The notes below the pieces were generated by a model. That model saw nothing but the letters and a program-made list of their open reading frames with translations, was not told the DNA's origin and ran no database searches. The position numbers were made by a program, and so were the translations under genes. Positions 42,968 to 50,843 of a stretch of 64,000 nt of DNA are shown piece by piece; position 1 is the first letter of the stretch, and each line of letters starts with the position of its first letter. Source of the DNA: Hymenobacter frigidus (GTDB taxonomy: Bacteria > Bacteroidota > Bacteroidia > Cytophagales > Hymenobacteraceae); assembly GCF_014640435.1 (NCBI RefSeq), contig NZ_BMGY01000001.1, positions 186,001 through 250,000 of the forward strand, in the 5' to 3' direction.

Positions 42968-43516
42968 TTAGAGTCGTGCCTTCCAGGTCACTTCTTCCAC
43001 GCCCAGCTCGTGGGCCATGGTCCGGCTCAACACAAAAAGAAAGTCGGACAGGCGATTCAGATACACCACCACCAGCTCGGCCACGAAGGATTCTTCGCCC
43101 AGATGAATGGCCAGGCGCTCGGCGCGGCGGCACACGCAGCGGGCCACGTGCGCGTGGCTCACGGCGGGGTGGCCGCCCGGCAGAATGAAGGCGCGCAGCT
43201 CGGGCAGGTCGACGTTGAGGCGGTCCATCTCGTCTTCGAGCAGGGTCACGTCGGCGGCGTGCAGGTCGGGCAGCTTCATTTTCGACTTTTCCGGGTCGGC
43301 CGCCAGCGCCGAGCCAATGGTGAACAACCGGTCCTGAATTTCCTTGAGCAGCGGCCGACGGGTGGCGTTGATGTCCTGGTCGCGGACCAAGCCAATGTGG
43401 GAATTCAGCTCATCCACGGTGCCGTAGCACTCTATGCGTAGGCTGCTTTTCGGCACCCGCGTGCCGCCGATTAGCGAGGTAAAGCCTTTGTCGCCGGTTT
43501 TGGTGTAAATCTTCAT
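42968..43516 (-). CDS. PduO-type cob(I)alamin adenosyltransferase
   Basis: ATP:cob(I)alamin adenosyltransferase of 182 residues, forming adenosylcobalamin. The ATP-binding N-terminus KIYTKTGDKGFTSLIGG (about 2-18), CYGTVDELNSHIG (about 30-42) and C-terminal VVYLNRLSDFLFVLSR are typical of the PduO family. Adenosylcobalamin could serve methylmalonyl-CoA mutase or ribonucleotide reductase; neither is in the window. It lies 60 bp after the LolD-like gene on the same strand. Confidence 0.95.
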   Translation of the reverse strand: MKIYTKTGDKGFTSLIGGTRVPKSSLRIECYGTVDELNSHIGLVRDQDINATRRPLLKEIQDRLFTIGSALAADPEKSKMKLPDLHAADVTLLEDEMDRLNVDLPELRAFILPGGHPAVSHAHVARCVCRRAERLAIHLGEESFVAELVVVYLNRLSDFLFVLSRTMAHELGVEEVTWKARL

Positions 43517-43576
43517 GTTTCAGATTAGTTGAACATCAGTTGCTCTCTTTACCAAACCAGTAGCTGGTTGTTCAAA

Positions 43577-44296
43577 TTAATGGGCCGCGATGGCGTGCGT
43601 GGTAACCTGGGGGTTGCGCTCGTCGGATTCCACCAGGCCGTCGCGCAGGCGCACGATGCGGTGGGCGTAGCGGGCAATGTCTTCCTCGTGCGTCACCATG
43701 ATGATGGTGTTGCCCTTGGAATGCAGCGCCTCAAACAGGTCCATGATTTCGTGACTGGTTTTGGAGTCCAGGGCGCCGGTGGGTTCATCGGCCAGCAGCA
43801 CGCTGGGATTATTGACGAGGGCCCGGGCAATGGCCACGCGCTGGCGCTGCCCGCCGCTCAGCTCGTTGGGACGGTGATGGGCGCGGTCGGCCAGGCCCAC
43901 CGAGCGCAGCGACTCCACGGCGCGCTCGGTACGGTCGCGCTTGTTGAGGCCGGCGTAGATGAGCGGCAGGGCCACGTTATCCAAAGCGCTGGCCCGGGGC
44001 AGCAGGTTGAAACTCTGGAAAACGAAGCCGATTTCCTTGTTGCGCACTTCGGCCAGCTGGTTGTCGCTCATGCGGCTCACGTCTTGGCCGTTGAGGATGT
44101 ACTGGCCGCTGCTGGGCGTATCGAGGCAGCCCACAATGTTCATCAACGTGGACTTGCCCGAGCCCGAAGGACCCATGAAGGCCACGTATTCGCCGCGCGC
44201 AATCTGGATGCTCACCGAGCGCAGCGCATGAATCACCTCCGCACCCATGACGTAGGTTTTGGCAATGTCGGTGGTTTCAATAACGTTCGAACTCAT
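43577..44296 (-). CDS. ABC transporter ATP-binding protein, LolD/MacB type
   Basis: ATPase of 239 residues with Walker [10 protein letters not shown] (about 40-48), Q loop, signature [15 protein letters not shown] and Walker [12 protein letters not shown], followed by the H-loop VTHEED. The sequence resembles LolD/FtsE/MacB ATPases that power extracytoplasmic mechanotransmission rather than transport across the membrane. No permease is adjacent in this operon, so the partner must be encoded elsewhere. It follows the TPR membrane protein gene by 13 bp. Confidence 0.94.
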   Translation of the reverse strand: MSSNVIETTDIAKTYVMGAEVIHALRSVSIQIARGEYVAFMGPSGSGKSTLMNIVGCLDTPSSGQYILNGQDVSRMSDNQLAEVRNKEIGFVFQSFNLLPRASALDNVALPLIYAGLNKRDRTERAVESLRSVGLADRAHHRPNELSGGQRQRVAIARALVNNPSVLLADEPTGALDSKTSHEIMDLFEALHSKGNTIIMVTHEEDIARYAHRIVRLRDGLVESDERNPQVTTHAIAAH

Positions 44297-44309
44297 GGCG
44301 CAAGGGGGC

Positions 44310-47093
44310 TTATTGCAGAGGAGAAGGGGCCGGAGCCTCGGTGAAAGATGCCGATGCGGCCGCCCGGGCTGCCTGATGCGTGGCGTAATCGGCCGCTAAA
44401 GTAGCATAAGCCACCGCAGGAAGCTGCCCGCGCAGCTGCGCCAGGGCTTCAACGGCGTACTCGGTGAGGCCCGCATCGGCGGCAGCCAGCACGTAGGCCC
44501 TCAACAGACCGGGCGAGCGAGGGTTTTCGTCGAGGCCCGCCCGCAAGGCTTCGTAGGCGGCGGGATAGTTGCGGCGGCGCGTGTGAAAGGCGGCGGCGGC
44601 CACAATTGCCGCCTCATTGAACGGGGCCTCGCGCACAATGCGCTGGTAGCTTTTGGAAGCGGCCGCCGCGTTGTTCTGCAACTCAGCCTGCCGGGCCTGA
44701 GCCAGCCAGGCGGTACCGATGCGCCCCACCGGGGAAGTAGTGGCGACCAACTGGCCGGTGGCCAACTGCTGCTGCACCCGCCGGCCCTGCTCGCGCTGCC
44801 CTAAGTCGGCCGAGGCCAGCAGCCGCGCCGCAACCACCCGCGCCGAATCAGTCTGGCCGCTTAATGCCAAGGCATACGCCTGCATTTCGGAGGCTTGCGG
44901 CGCGCCGTGCGCGGCGGCAAAAGCCAGCTGGTCGGCAGCAGCGGCATATTGCCCCTGTTGTAGCTGCCACAGGCCCAGCAGCTGCTGGTAGTAGGCGGCG
45001 GTGGCCGAGGTGCCACTAGCCAGCGGCACCAGCAGCTGGCGGGCTATTACTTCCTGGCCCAGCGTGTGGCGGGCCAGGGCCTGCAGGAACAGTAGCTGCT
45101 CGTAGTAATCAGCATTGGCAGGTTCGTTGCCGAGCTGGCTCAGGCGCGTGAGAAGGGCAGGCGTGAGCTGTTGCGGGTAGCGCGCCACGGCCAGCAGTAC
45201 GCCGTGATAGAGTTGGGCAAAGCTGGCCGCATCGAGCTGCAGCGCGGCCACGGCTGGCACTACCGGCCTAGTCTTGGGTGGCGCAGCTGTCCGCAGCTGC
45301 AGAAGCGTGGAGTTACTCACTACGCCGGGTTCATCGGTTTTCACAGGGGCCTGTGCGCTCAGCTTTCGGGCTTCCGCCAGCAGGTTTTGGCTCAGCAAAA
45401 ACCCGAGCTGATTGGTCCGGCTGGCGTAGCTGCCCGGGGCCAGCTGCTCCGCCTTATCCAAATAATGACCTACGGAATCGGAGAGGGCAGTTTGGGTAAA
45501 TAGCTGGGCGAGGTCGCCAGCCAGGGCGGCACTGCGCGGCTGGGCTTTCAGGCCTTTACGCAGAATATCCAGCCCTTCAAATAAGTCGTCGGGCGCATTG
45601 TAGAGCGTGGCCAGGCGTAAAGAAATCTTCTCATTCGGTCCCCGCACCAGGGCTCGGCGCAGGGCATTTATTTCGTTTTGGCGCTGCTGGCGAAAGCGGT
45701 AGAGCGCCGCCCGTCCAAACTGCGCGTGCACGTTGGCCCGGTACAGCACATCGCCGCTTTCAGCGTAGTAGCGTTCGGCCAGGCCAGCCAGGGCCAGGTC
45801 GTCGGGAGCGGCTTCGCTCTGCTGCCGGGTGAGGTCGCCGAGGTAGTTGTACTGGCCGGCCCGCACCTGGTCGAGCAATGGAAACTCCAGCCGGGCCTGC
45901 ACCATCAGCAAGCCGCCCACCGCCAGAATGTAAACGGTGTAGAAAGGCAACCGGCGCGGCTCAAACACTACCCAGTACACTCGCAGCCGCTGCCGGATGA
46001 GCGGCGAGAAATTGATTAACACGTACAGCAGAAAAGCCCCGCCCACCAACGCCAGCGCCAGGCCCGTGAAGCTGCGCGCCGCTACCAGTAAGGGCGTATT
46101 GGCCGTGGCAAAGGCGTAACCCAGGGCTCCGGCCGCCCCCATCACTACTATGGGATAGAGCTGCGCCGCGCCGCGGGCATACGGCAGCACGCCGGCGTAG
46201 CTGGGGGCACGCAGGCGCAGCCCCAAGCCACCCGCCAGCAAAGCCGGCAGCAGCAGCACGAGCGGGTCGAGGCTCACCCCGGGCCAGAGCGGCAGCGTGC
46301 CGTTATTCCACGCATAAAGGATGACCACGGCCAGATACAACCCACTGGCCGCCAGAAAAGGGCCCAGGCCAAAGCGGCTGCCCGGCTGCTCGGCCTGCGA
46401 ATTGAACCAAAGCAGCGCCCGAATATTCTCCACCCCTACCCACAGCACCAACACCGCCACCAGCACGGCCCCCGCGGGGGTAGCGTAGGCCGCCAGCTGC
46501 AACGCCGTTTCCGGAGCCGGTAGCTGGCTTTGGGCAAACAGTAATCCGCTCAGGACTGCCACCACGGCTCCAACCAAGCCAAATCGGACAGTCAGCGAAA
46601 GGTGTTCGGCGAAGGCATGCAGCGCAAATCCCGCGCCCCCAATCAAGCCCAGCATCAGGTACAGAAAATACCGCTCGTTGGTGTTAAAAATGCCCAGTGA
46701 CTCCGTATTAAGCGACAGCAGCAGGAAAATAACCGGCACCATGCTCGCCACGAATGCCGTCCGCTGCAGGGTGCTGGCCACGGCCACCCAGCCCGCCAGC
46801 AGCGCCGCCAGCAGCACCAGAAACACACTCGCCGCCACGGGCTGCGTGAATGGCCCCGCTACATCATGCGTCAGGGTCACGATGAAGCCGCTGGCTTGCA
46901 CCGGCAGACGCACCGGCCCCGCCGCCACTTCGCTTAGCGTGAGCGGGATGGCCTGCAAATGCGGCACCAACCGGATGGGCAGGGTGCTGTCTTCGCCGGT
47001 GAAATAATAAAACACGGCCAATCCCACGGCCAGCGTCGCCAATAGGGCCAGCATCCCGGGCCGCCCGGCGCGGTTCAATCCAAAGGGCGTCAC
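44310..47093 (-). CDS. Large polytopic membrane protein with C-terminal TPR-like region
   Basis: Protein of 927 residues from a GTG start. The first 385 or so residues contain about 11-12 hydrophobic helices; from about residue 420 to the end helical repeats with TPR character dominate ([56 protein letters not shown]). The TPR part is probably extracytoplasmic or cytoplasmic scaffold. It lies 3 bp after gatC and 13 bp before a LolD-type ATPase gene. I do not recognise a named family beyond tetratricopeptide repeat protein. Confidence 0.82.
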   Translation of the reverse strand: MTPFGLNRAGRPGMLALLATLAVGLAVFYYFTGEDSTLPIRLVPHLQAIPLTLSEVAAGPVRLPVQASGFIVTLTHDVAGPFTQPVAASVFLVLLAALLAGWVAVASTLQRTAFVASMVPVIFLLLSLNTESLGIFNTNERYFLYLMLGLIGGAGFALHAFAEHLSLTVRFGLVGAVVAVLSGLLFAQSQLPAPETALQLAAYATPAGAVLVAVLVLWVGVENIRALLWFNSQAEQPGSRFGLGPFLAASGLYLAVVILYAWNNGTLPLWPGVSLDPLVLLLPALLAGGLGLRLRAPSYAGVLPYARGAAQLYPIVVMGAAGALGYAFATANTPLLVAARSFTGLALALVGGAFLLYVLINFSPLIRQRLRVYWVVFEPRRLPFYTVYILAVGGLLMVQARLEFPLLDQVRAGQYNYLGDLTRQQSEAAPDDLALAGLAERYYAESGDVLYRANVHAQFGRAALYRFRQQRQNEINALRRALVRGPNEKISLRLATLYNAPDDLFEGLDILRKGLKAQPRSAALAGDLAQLFTQTALSDSVGHYLDKAEQLAPGSYASRTNQLGFLLSQNLLAEARKLSAQAPVKTDEPGVVSNSTLLQLRTAAPPKTRPVVPAVAALQLDAASFAQLYHGVLLAVARYPQQLTPALLTRLSQLGNEPANADYYEQLLFLQALARHTLGQEVIARQLLVPLASGTSATAAYYQQLLGLWQLQQGQYAAAADQLAFAAAHGAPQASEMQAYALALSGQTDSARVVAARLLASADLGQREQGRRVQQQLATGQLVATTSPVGRIGTAWLAQARQAELQNNAAAASKSYQRIVREAPFNEAAIVAAAAFHTRRRNYPAAYEALRAGLDENPRSPGLLRAYVLAAADAGLTEYAVEALAQLRGQLPAVAYATLAADYATHQAARAAASASFTEAPAPSPLQ

Positions 47094-47096
47094 TGC

Positions 47097-47384
47097 CTAT
47101 TCCAGCACTTTGGGCACCCGGAAGTAATCCGAGTCCTTGCGCGGGGCGTTGCGCAGGCCATCCTGGTGGCTCACGGTGTTGCGGGCTTCGTCGTCGCGCA
47201 GCACATTGATTTCCTGCGAAAGATGGACTAGCGGTTCCACGCCGGTCGTGTCCAGACCTTCGAGCTTGGCCACAAAATCGAGGATATTGTTCAGGTCACC
47301 AAGTATTTGCTGCTCGCGGGTGGCATCGAATTCGAGGCGGGCCAGATGGGCCAGGCCGCGCAGGGTGTCAAGGTCAGTACTCAC
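47097..47384 (-). CDS. gatC: Asp-tRNA(Asn)/Glu-tRNA(Gln) amidotransferase subunit C
   Basis: Small stabilising subunit (95 residues) of GatCAB, which converts misacylated Glu-tRNA(Gln) or Asp-tRNA(Asn). The start MSTDLDTLRGLAHLARLEF, the DLNNILDFVAKLEGLDTTGVEPL region and the C-terminal DYFRVPKVLE are typical. The GTG start at 47384 overlaps the plsC stop (GTGA), indicating translational coupling and excluding the longer open frame. gatA and gatB are not in the window. Confidence 0.93.
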   Translation of the reverse strand: MSTDLDTLRGLAHLARLEFDATREQQILGDLNNILDFVAKLEGLDTTGVEPLVHLSQEINVLRDDEARNTVSHQDGLRNAPRKDSDYFRVPKVLE

Positions 47385-48223
47385 AGAGATGATGAATGTT
47401 GCGGGGTAATAGTTGGGGTGACGGGCGGTGCAACGGCAGCCACCGGGCGGCGCCACACGCTGGGCCCGGGTTTCGTAGCCCCTTCCGGCAGAAAATCGCC
47501 GCGCAGCTGCTCCGCCACGCGCTGTTTCAGGGCCGGGATGTCGGCCAGCGTAAGGCCTACGGTGGAAATAGGCGGGTGAAATACGATTTTGAGGCGGTGA
47601 AAGCGCACCCGCAGGTCCTTTTCCACGTCGGGCATGAACATGTGGTTCAGGGGCATGCCCACGGGCACCAGGGGTACCCCGGCCTCGATAGCCATCTGAA
47701 AAGCGCCGTCCACTAACGGCAGCAGCTCCTTGCCGGGCGTGGGCGAAATGCGCCCCTCGGCAAAAATGGCAATGCTTTGACCGGCGGCCAGGCTGCGGCG
47801 CGCGGCCACCATGGCCCGGCCCCGGCTCACGGCACTGGCGCGGTCCACGGTAATATAGACCCGGCCAAAAAGCGGCCCCCATACCGGCACGCGGGCCAGC
47901 GAATCCTTGCCCATCATGTTCAGAAAGCCCGGGATGTACTTAAAGAGCATCATGATGTCGACGTACGAGCCATGGTTGGCCACGTACACGCAGGGCCGCG
48001 GATTGGGGCCGGGGCTTTCGCGCACCACTTTCACGTGCATGCCCCACATCGTAATGGAGAACGTCGACCAGAACCGATTCAGGCTGTGCACCACGCCTCC
48101 CCCGTCCGGCCGTCGGCTAAAAAACCACTGCAGCGGGTAAATGAGCACGAAAGGCACGATGAACCAGAAAACGGCCCATATGGTGTAAAGGCGCTGACCG
48201 AGGTAACGAAGCAGATGGCGCAT
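47381..48223 (-). CDS. plsC: 1-acyl-sn-glycerol-3-phosphate acyltransferase
   Basis: Makes phosphatidic acid by acylating lysophosphatidic acid. The 280-residue protein has an N-terminal membrane segment (about 13-33) and the acyltransferase motifs NHGSYVD (HX4D, about 84-90), a FAEGRISPTPG block (EGTR-like) and VPLVPVGMPLNH. The last 30 residues are Pro/Thr-rich. TAACTTTG on the minus strand ends 5 nt before the ATG, so the mRNA may be leaderless. First gene of plsC-gatC-TPR-ATPase. Confidence 0.93.
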   Translation of the reverse strand: MRHLLRYLGQRLYTIWAVFWFIVPFVLIYPLQWFFSRRPDGGGVVHSLNRFWSTFSITMWGMHVKVVRESPGPNPRPCVYVANHGSYVDIMMLFKYIPGFLNMMGKDSLARVPVWGPLFGRVYITVDRASAVSRGRAMVAARRSLAAGQSIAIFAEGRISPTPGKELLPLVDGAFQMAIEAGVPLVPVGMPLNHMFMPDVEKDLRVRFHRLKIVFHPPISTVGLTLADIPALKQRVAEQLRGDFLPEGATKPGPSVWRRPVAAVAPPVTPTITPQHSSSL

Positions 48224-48228
48224 GGCCG

Positions 48229-48236
48229 CAAAGTTA
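48229..48236 (-). promoter_or_regulatory. -7 element directly before plsC
   Basis: Minus-strand TAACTTTG, an exact TAnnTTTG, ends five bases before the plsC ATG. No clear TTG at -33. It predicts transcription start at or next to the start codon. Confidence 0.5.
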
Positions 48237-48333
48237 ACGTAGTTGTGCGTTGGTTGGGACTGGCTGGCAATTGGAGCCTGCGCTCAGACAGTCCCGGTTC
48301 CGACAGTTCTGACTTCAACTAATTAACGGTTAA

Positions 48334-48918
48334 TCAGTGCGGGCGACTTTGCAGCACTTTTTCGGCCTTTAGTAGCCCGGCCACGCTCACGCCGTCGGTA
48401 ATGCGGTCGTCCATCACCATGCGGATGGCTTCGGCCAGGGGCAGTTTCCAGAGCCGCAGGTCTTCGGTTTCCTCGGGCTCTACCTCACCAGCGGTCAAGT
48501 CCTCGGCGAGGTACACGAAGCCCTCTTCGTCGGTCACGGAGTTGGAAGTGTGCAGGCGGGCAATGCGCGTCCAGCGAGCGGCCGTCAGGCCGGTTTCTTC
48601 CTTTAGCTCGCGTTGCGCCGATTCCAGAATATCATGTTCCAGCAAGCCTCCGCCCATTGGGATTTCCCAGCTGTACTCGTTTAGTGGGTAGCGATACTGG
48701 CCCACCAGCCAAGTATTGCCTTCCGCATCCACGGGCACAATACCCAGGGCTTTGTTCTTCATGCTCACCACGCCGTAAATACCCCGCCCACCGCCGGGAT
48801 TGAGCACTTGGTCTTCCCGAACCGAAATCCAGGGATTATGGTATTTCACCTCGGTGCTGAGGGTGCGCCAGGGATTGTGGGTTTCGTCAAAATTTGGTTC
48901 AGGAGAAAGCGGCAGCAT
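48334..48918 (-). CDS. NUDIX hydrolase (ADP-ribose pyrophosphatase-like)
   Basis: Product of 194 residues from the ATG at 48918. The Nudix box GGGLLEHDILESAQRELKEE followed by TGL (about residues 97-119) is complete, with the REL-EE catalytic residues. The N-terminal strand region (WISVREDQVLNPGG, YGVVSMKNKALGIVPVD) resembles ADP-sugar pyrophosphatases. Likely hydrolyses ADP-ribose or related nucleotides. It precedes plsC by about 110 bp; a GTG at 48948 is a less likely start. Confidence 0.92.
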   Translation of the reverse strand: MLPLSPEPNFDETHNPWRTLSTEVKYHNPWISVREDQVLNPGGGRGIYGVVSMKNKALGIVPVDAEGNTWLVGQYRYPLNEYSWEIPMGGGLLEHDILESAQRELKEETGLTAARWTRIARLHTSNSVTDEEGFVYLAEDLTAGEVEPEETEDLRLWKLPLAEAIRMVMDDRITDGVSVAGLLKAEKVLQSRPH

Positions 48919-49059
48919 AAGACTAAGAAAGGAGCTGATGACGAGCACAAAACTACGCCACTAACTGATTGCTGCATTCCGGTCGCCGGGCCCGGTACGC
49001 CGCTCGCCGTGCCAGGGGTGCCGTTGGCCGACAAAATCATGGGTTTAATCAAAAAACGA
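48919..49059. other. Intergenic stretch upstream of the NUDIX gene
   Basis: No gene is evident in these 141 bp. A GC-rich imperfect dyad (GGTCGCCGGGCCCGGTACGC near 48981-49000) occurs. The next feature is the promoter of a probable small RNA at 49060. Confidence 0.4.
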
Positions 49060-49090
49060 TTGCGCTCGCTCAGCCATTGTAGTACTTTTG
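49060..49090 (+). promoter_or_regulatory. Promoter of a probable non-coding RNA
   Basis: TTG at 49060-49062 and TACTTTTG (exact TAnnTTTG) at 49083-49090 with 20-bp spacing. Transcription would start near 49097, and a terminator follows at 49203-49234 with no convincing frame between. Confidence 0.7.
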
Positions 49091-49096
49091 AATCAT

Positions 49097-49234
49097 AAGT
49101 ATCCCCGCACGGGCTGGAAATGTGGAAAGGAAGGACCTCTCGTGCGGCGGCGCTCTGACTGAAAAGGTGGGGTAGACACCTTTAAGCCAGACCCGCCACT
49201 TTAAGGCCGTTGCTCTTGAGCAACGGCCTTTTTT
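49097..49234 (+). ncRNA. Candidate structured small RNA of about 138 nt
   Basis: Bounded by a consensus promoter and a strong terminator, with no credible ORF. Several stems can form: CCGCACG (49115-49121 region) with CGTGCGG (49141-49147); AAAGGTG / CACCTTT around a GGGTAGA loop (49163-49183 region); and GCGG / CCGC enclosing the latter, competing with the first stem. I compared it by eye with SRP RNA, 6S RNA, RNase P and tmRNA hallmarks and found no convincing match, although a GGAAAGGAAGG stretch superficially recalls SRP domain IV. Class unknown. Confidence 0.6.
49203..49234 (+). terminator. Terminator of the candidate small RNA
   Basis: Stem AAGGCCGTTGCTC / GAGCAACGGCCTT with two-base loop followed by six Ts. 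No protein-coding gene on this strand lies upstream, so it implies an RNA gene. Confidence 0.92.
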
Positions 49235-49291
49235 GTGCCCAAGAACCAAGCGGAGCCGTTGCCTGGCCCTGCTCGTGCCGGCAATCACCAG

Positions 49292-49320
49292 TTGGTTCGG
49301 CACGTCCGGATTTAACCTTG
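49292..49320 (+). promoter_or_regulatory. Probable promoter of the small acidic protein gene
   Basis: TTGG at 49292-49295 and TAACCTTG at 49313-49320, 17-bp spacing, one mismatch from TAnnTTTG. Leader of about 55 nt to the ATG at 49381. Confidence 0.5.
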
Positions 49321-49380
49321 CAGTGCATCGGTGCGTACCAATATCGTTCGGCCGCCCACATTCCGGCCGGCACCTGTTAC

Positions 49381-49629
49381 ATGGCCCAATCGCCCTCCAA
49401 TTCCAAGCAAGACGCTAATCAGAACGACCACGACCCGTTGTTCAACCTCAAGCATGCCCAGGCCGAAGCCGACCTCGTCCAAAATATTCAGGGCCTCGGG
49501 CCTACCACCAACGAGTACGTGAGTACCGACGAGGATACCGAAATTGACGAAGGCCCGCGTGACAGCCAGGGCCAGCGCCGGGGCGAAACCAACTCAACCG
49601 ATGAGGGTAGCACTGCTGGCCGTCATTAA
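49381..49629 (+). CDS. Small acidic hydrophilic protein, function unknown
   Basis: Protein of 82 residues from the ATG at 49381, rich in Asp, Glu, Asn, Gln and Ser, with no hydrophobic segment and probably disordered (for example VSTDEDTEIDEGPRDSQGQR near 50-69). It has its own promoter and a downstream inverted repeat, so it looks like a real gene. Similar short acidic proteins are annotated as hypothetical in Hymenobacter relatives. Confidence 0.65.
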   Translation: MAQSPSNSKQDANQNDHDPLFNLKHAQAEADLVQNIQGLGPTTNEYVSTDEDTEIDEGPRDSQGQRRGETNSTDEGSTAGRH

Positions 49630-49661
49630 TCCCGACTATTAAGCCTGCAAAAGGCTCTTTC

Positions 49662-49714
49662 TGAGTGGAGGAACAAGGAATGCCGCTTTTTTGCGGGTTC
49701 TTTGTTCCTCCACT
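49662..49714. terminator. Long hairpin between the acidic protein gene and rnhB
   Basis: Arms GTGGAGGAACAAGGAA and TTCTTTGTTCCTCCAC with an inner GCCGC / GCGG(G) pairing and T-rich apical loop. It follows the acidic protein stop by about 35 nt and probably terminates that transcript; the T run lies in the loop. Confidence 0.65.
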
Positions 49715-49735
49715 TCCATTTATCCTTCTCCCGAT

Positions 49736-50311
49736 TTGCTGTTAGCCACCCACACCGGCCAGGCCCTGGAGGCGGGCCTCGACGAAGCCGGGCGCGGCTG
49801 CCTGGCCGGCCCCGTATTTGCTGCCGCCGTCATCCTACCTGCCGATTTCAACCCGCCTTTCCTCAACGATTCCAAGCAGCTCAGTGCCAAGCGGCGCGAG
49901 GTCCTGCGCCCCATTATTTGTGCCGAAGCAGTAGCCTGGGCCGTCGGTCAGGCTTCGGAGGCAGAAATTGCCCAGCTCAACATTGCCCAGGCCAGCTACC
50001 TGGCCATGCACCGGGCGGTGGCGGCGCTGGCAGTAGTGCCCACGCATCTGGCCGTAGATGGCAACCGTTTTCGGGCCCTGGCTGGCTTCGACCATTCGTG
50101 CGTGGTGGGCGGCGATGGCCTTTACCGGCACATTGCCGCAGCCTCGGTGCTGGCCAAAACGTTTCGGGATGACTACATGCAAGCCCTGGCAACCGAATAC
50201 CCCGCATATGGCTGGGAACAGAACGCTGGCTACCCCACCCAGCGCCACCGGGACGCCATTCGGGCACACGGACCAAGTCCGTATCACCGCATGGGGTTCC
50301 GGCTGCTGTAA
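49736..50311 (+). CDS. rnhB: Ribonuclease HII
   Basis: Removes ribonucleotides and RNA primers from RNA-DNA hybrids. The 191-residue product has GLDEAGRGCLAGPV (catalytic Asp and Glu, about residues 14-27), LNDSKQLS and the VDGN and AAASVLAKTFRD blocks. No ATG is available; I chose TTG at 49736 (MLLATHTGQALEAG) since the TTG at 49691 lies inside the preceding hairpin. Converges with the response regulator gene. Confidence 0.95.
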   Translation: MLLATHTGQALEAGLDEAGRGCLAGPVFAAAVILPADFNPPFLNDSKQLSAKRREVLRPIICAEAVAWAVGQASEAEIAQLNIAQASYLAMHRAVAALAVVPTHLAVDGNRFRALAGFDHSCVVGGDGLYRHIAAASVLAKTFRDDYMQALATEYPAYGWEQNAGYPTQRHRDAIRAHGPSPYHRMGFRLL

Positions 50312-50335
50312 GCGTCCAAAAGACGGTGTTCGGGT

Positions 50336-50779
50336 TTAGTTCTTCAATTTCAGCAAGTCCAAGAACAGACTAAATCCGTCTATACTGGTTCCTCCTTCTC
50401 CGAACGTATCAAAACTCAGCGGCTTGATGATGTAGCCGCTCACGGCTAGCTGCCGAGCTTTTAATCGGTCCGATTCCAGGTCGGAGGTGGTCATGATGAA
50501 AACGTTGAGGTCCACAAATTCGGGGTCTGACCGTAGGGTTTCGAGCAGCTCCAACCCATTCATGCGGGGCATGTTGATATCGAGCATCACCAGACTGGGT
50601 TTGGCAATTTTGGGCTCTCCATCATCGCCTCGCAGCATTCTGAGGGCATCGCGCCCGTTGCGGGCATGAATAAGCGGCACATTGATGTTCTGGCGGCGCA
50701 ACTCGCGCTGCACGTTCATGACATCCATCTGGTCGTCTTCCACGAGCAAAATACTGGGCGTGGGATAGTCGGCGGACAT
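50336..50779 (-). CDS. Response regulator (single receiver domain, Rcp1-like)
   Basis: Stand-alone receiver of 147 residues: acidic pocket VEDDQMD (about 13-19), phosphoacceptor Asp in MLDINMPRMNG (about 65-75), TTSD near 95 and the conserved Lys in IIKPLS near 118. The layout resembles Rcp1, the partner of cyanobacterial phytochrome kinases. No output domain, so it probably works by protein interaction. It is the last gene of an operon with a CHASE3 kinase and a CZB protein, 64 bp after the kinase. Confidence 0.95.
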   Translation of the reverse strand: MSADYPTPSILLVEDDQMDVMNVQRELRRQNINVPLIHARNGRDALRMLRGDDGEPKIAKPSLVMLDINMPRMNGLELLETLRSDPEFVDLNVFIMTTSDLESDRLKARQLAVSGYIIKPLSFDTFGEGGTSIDGFSLFLDLLKLKN

Positions 50780-50843
50780 AGGCTAGGCAATTGTCAATTG
50801 TCAACAGCGGGAATATGCCCGCAAGAACCGCAATGAGCGGGGC

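Noticed and set aside
47385..47882. N-terminal extension of the gatC frame to 261 codons
   Set aside because: It overlaps plsC in another frame; GTG at 47384 gives the normal GatC length and couples to the plsC stop.
49097..49234. SRP (4.5S) RNA assignment for the candidate small RNA
   Set aside because: GGAAAGGAAGG recalls domain IV, but the surrounding conserved pairing and GGUCAGG-type sequence are missing.
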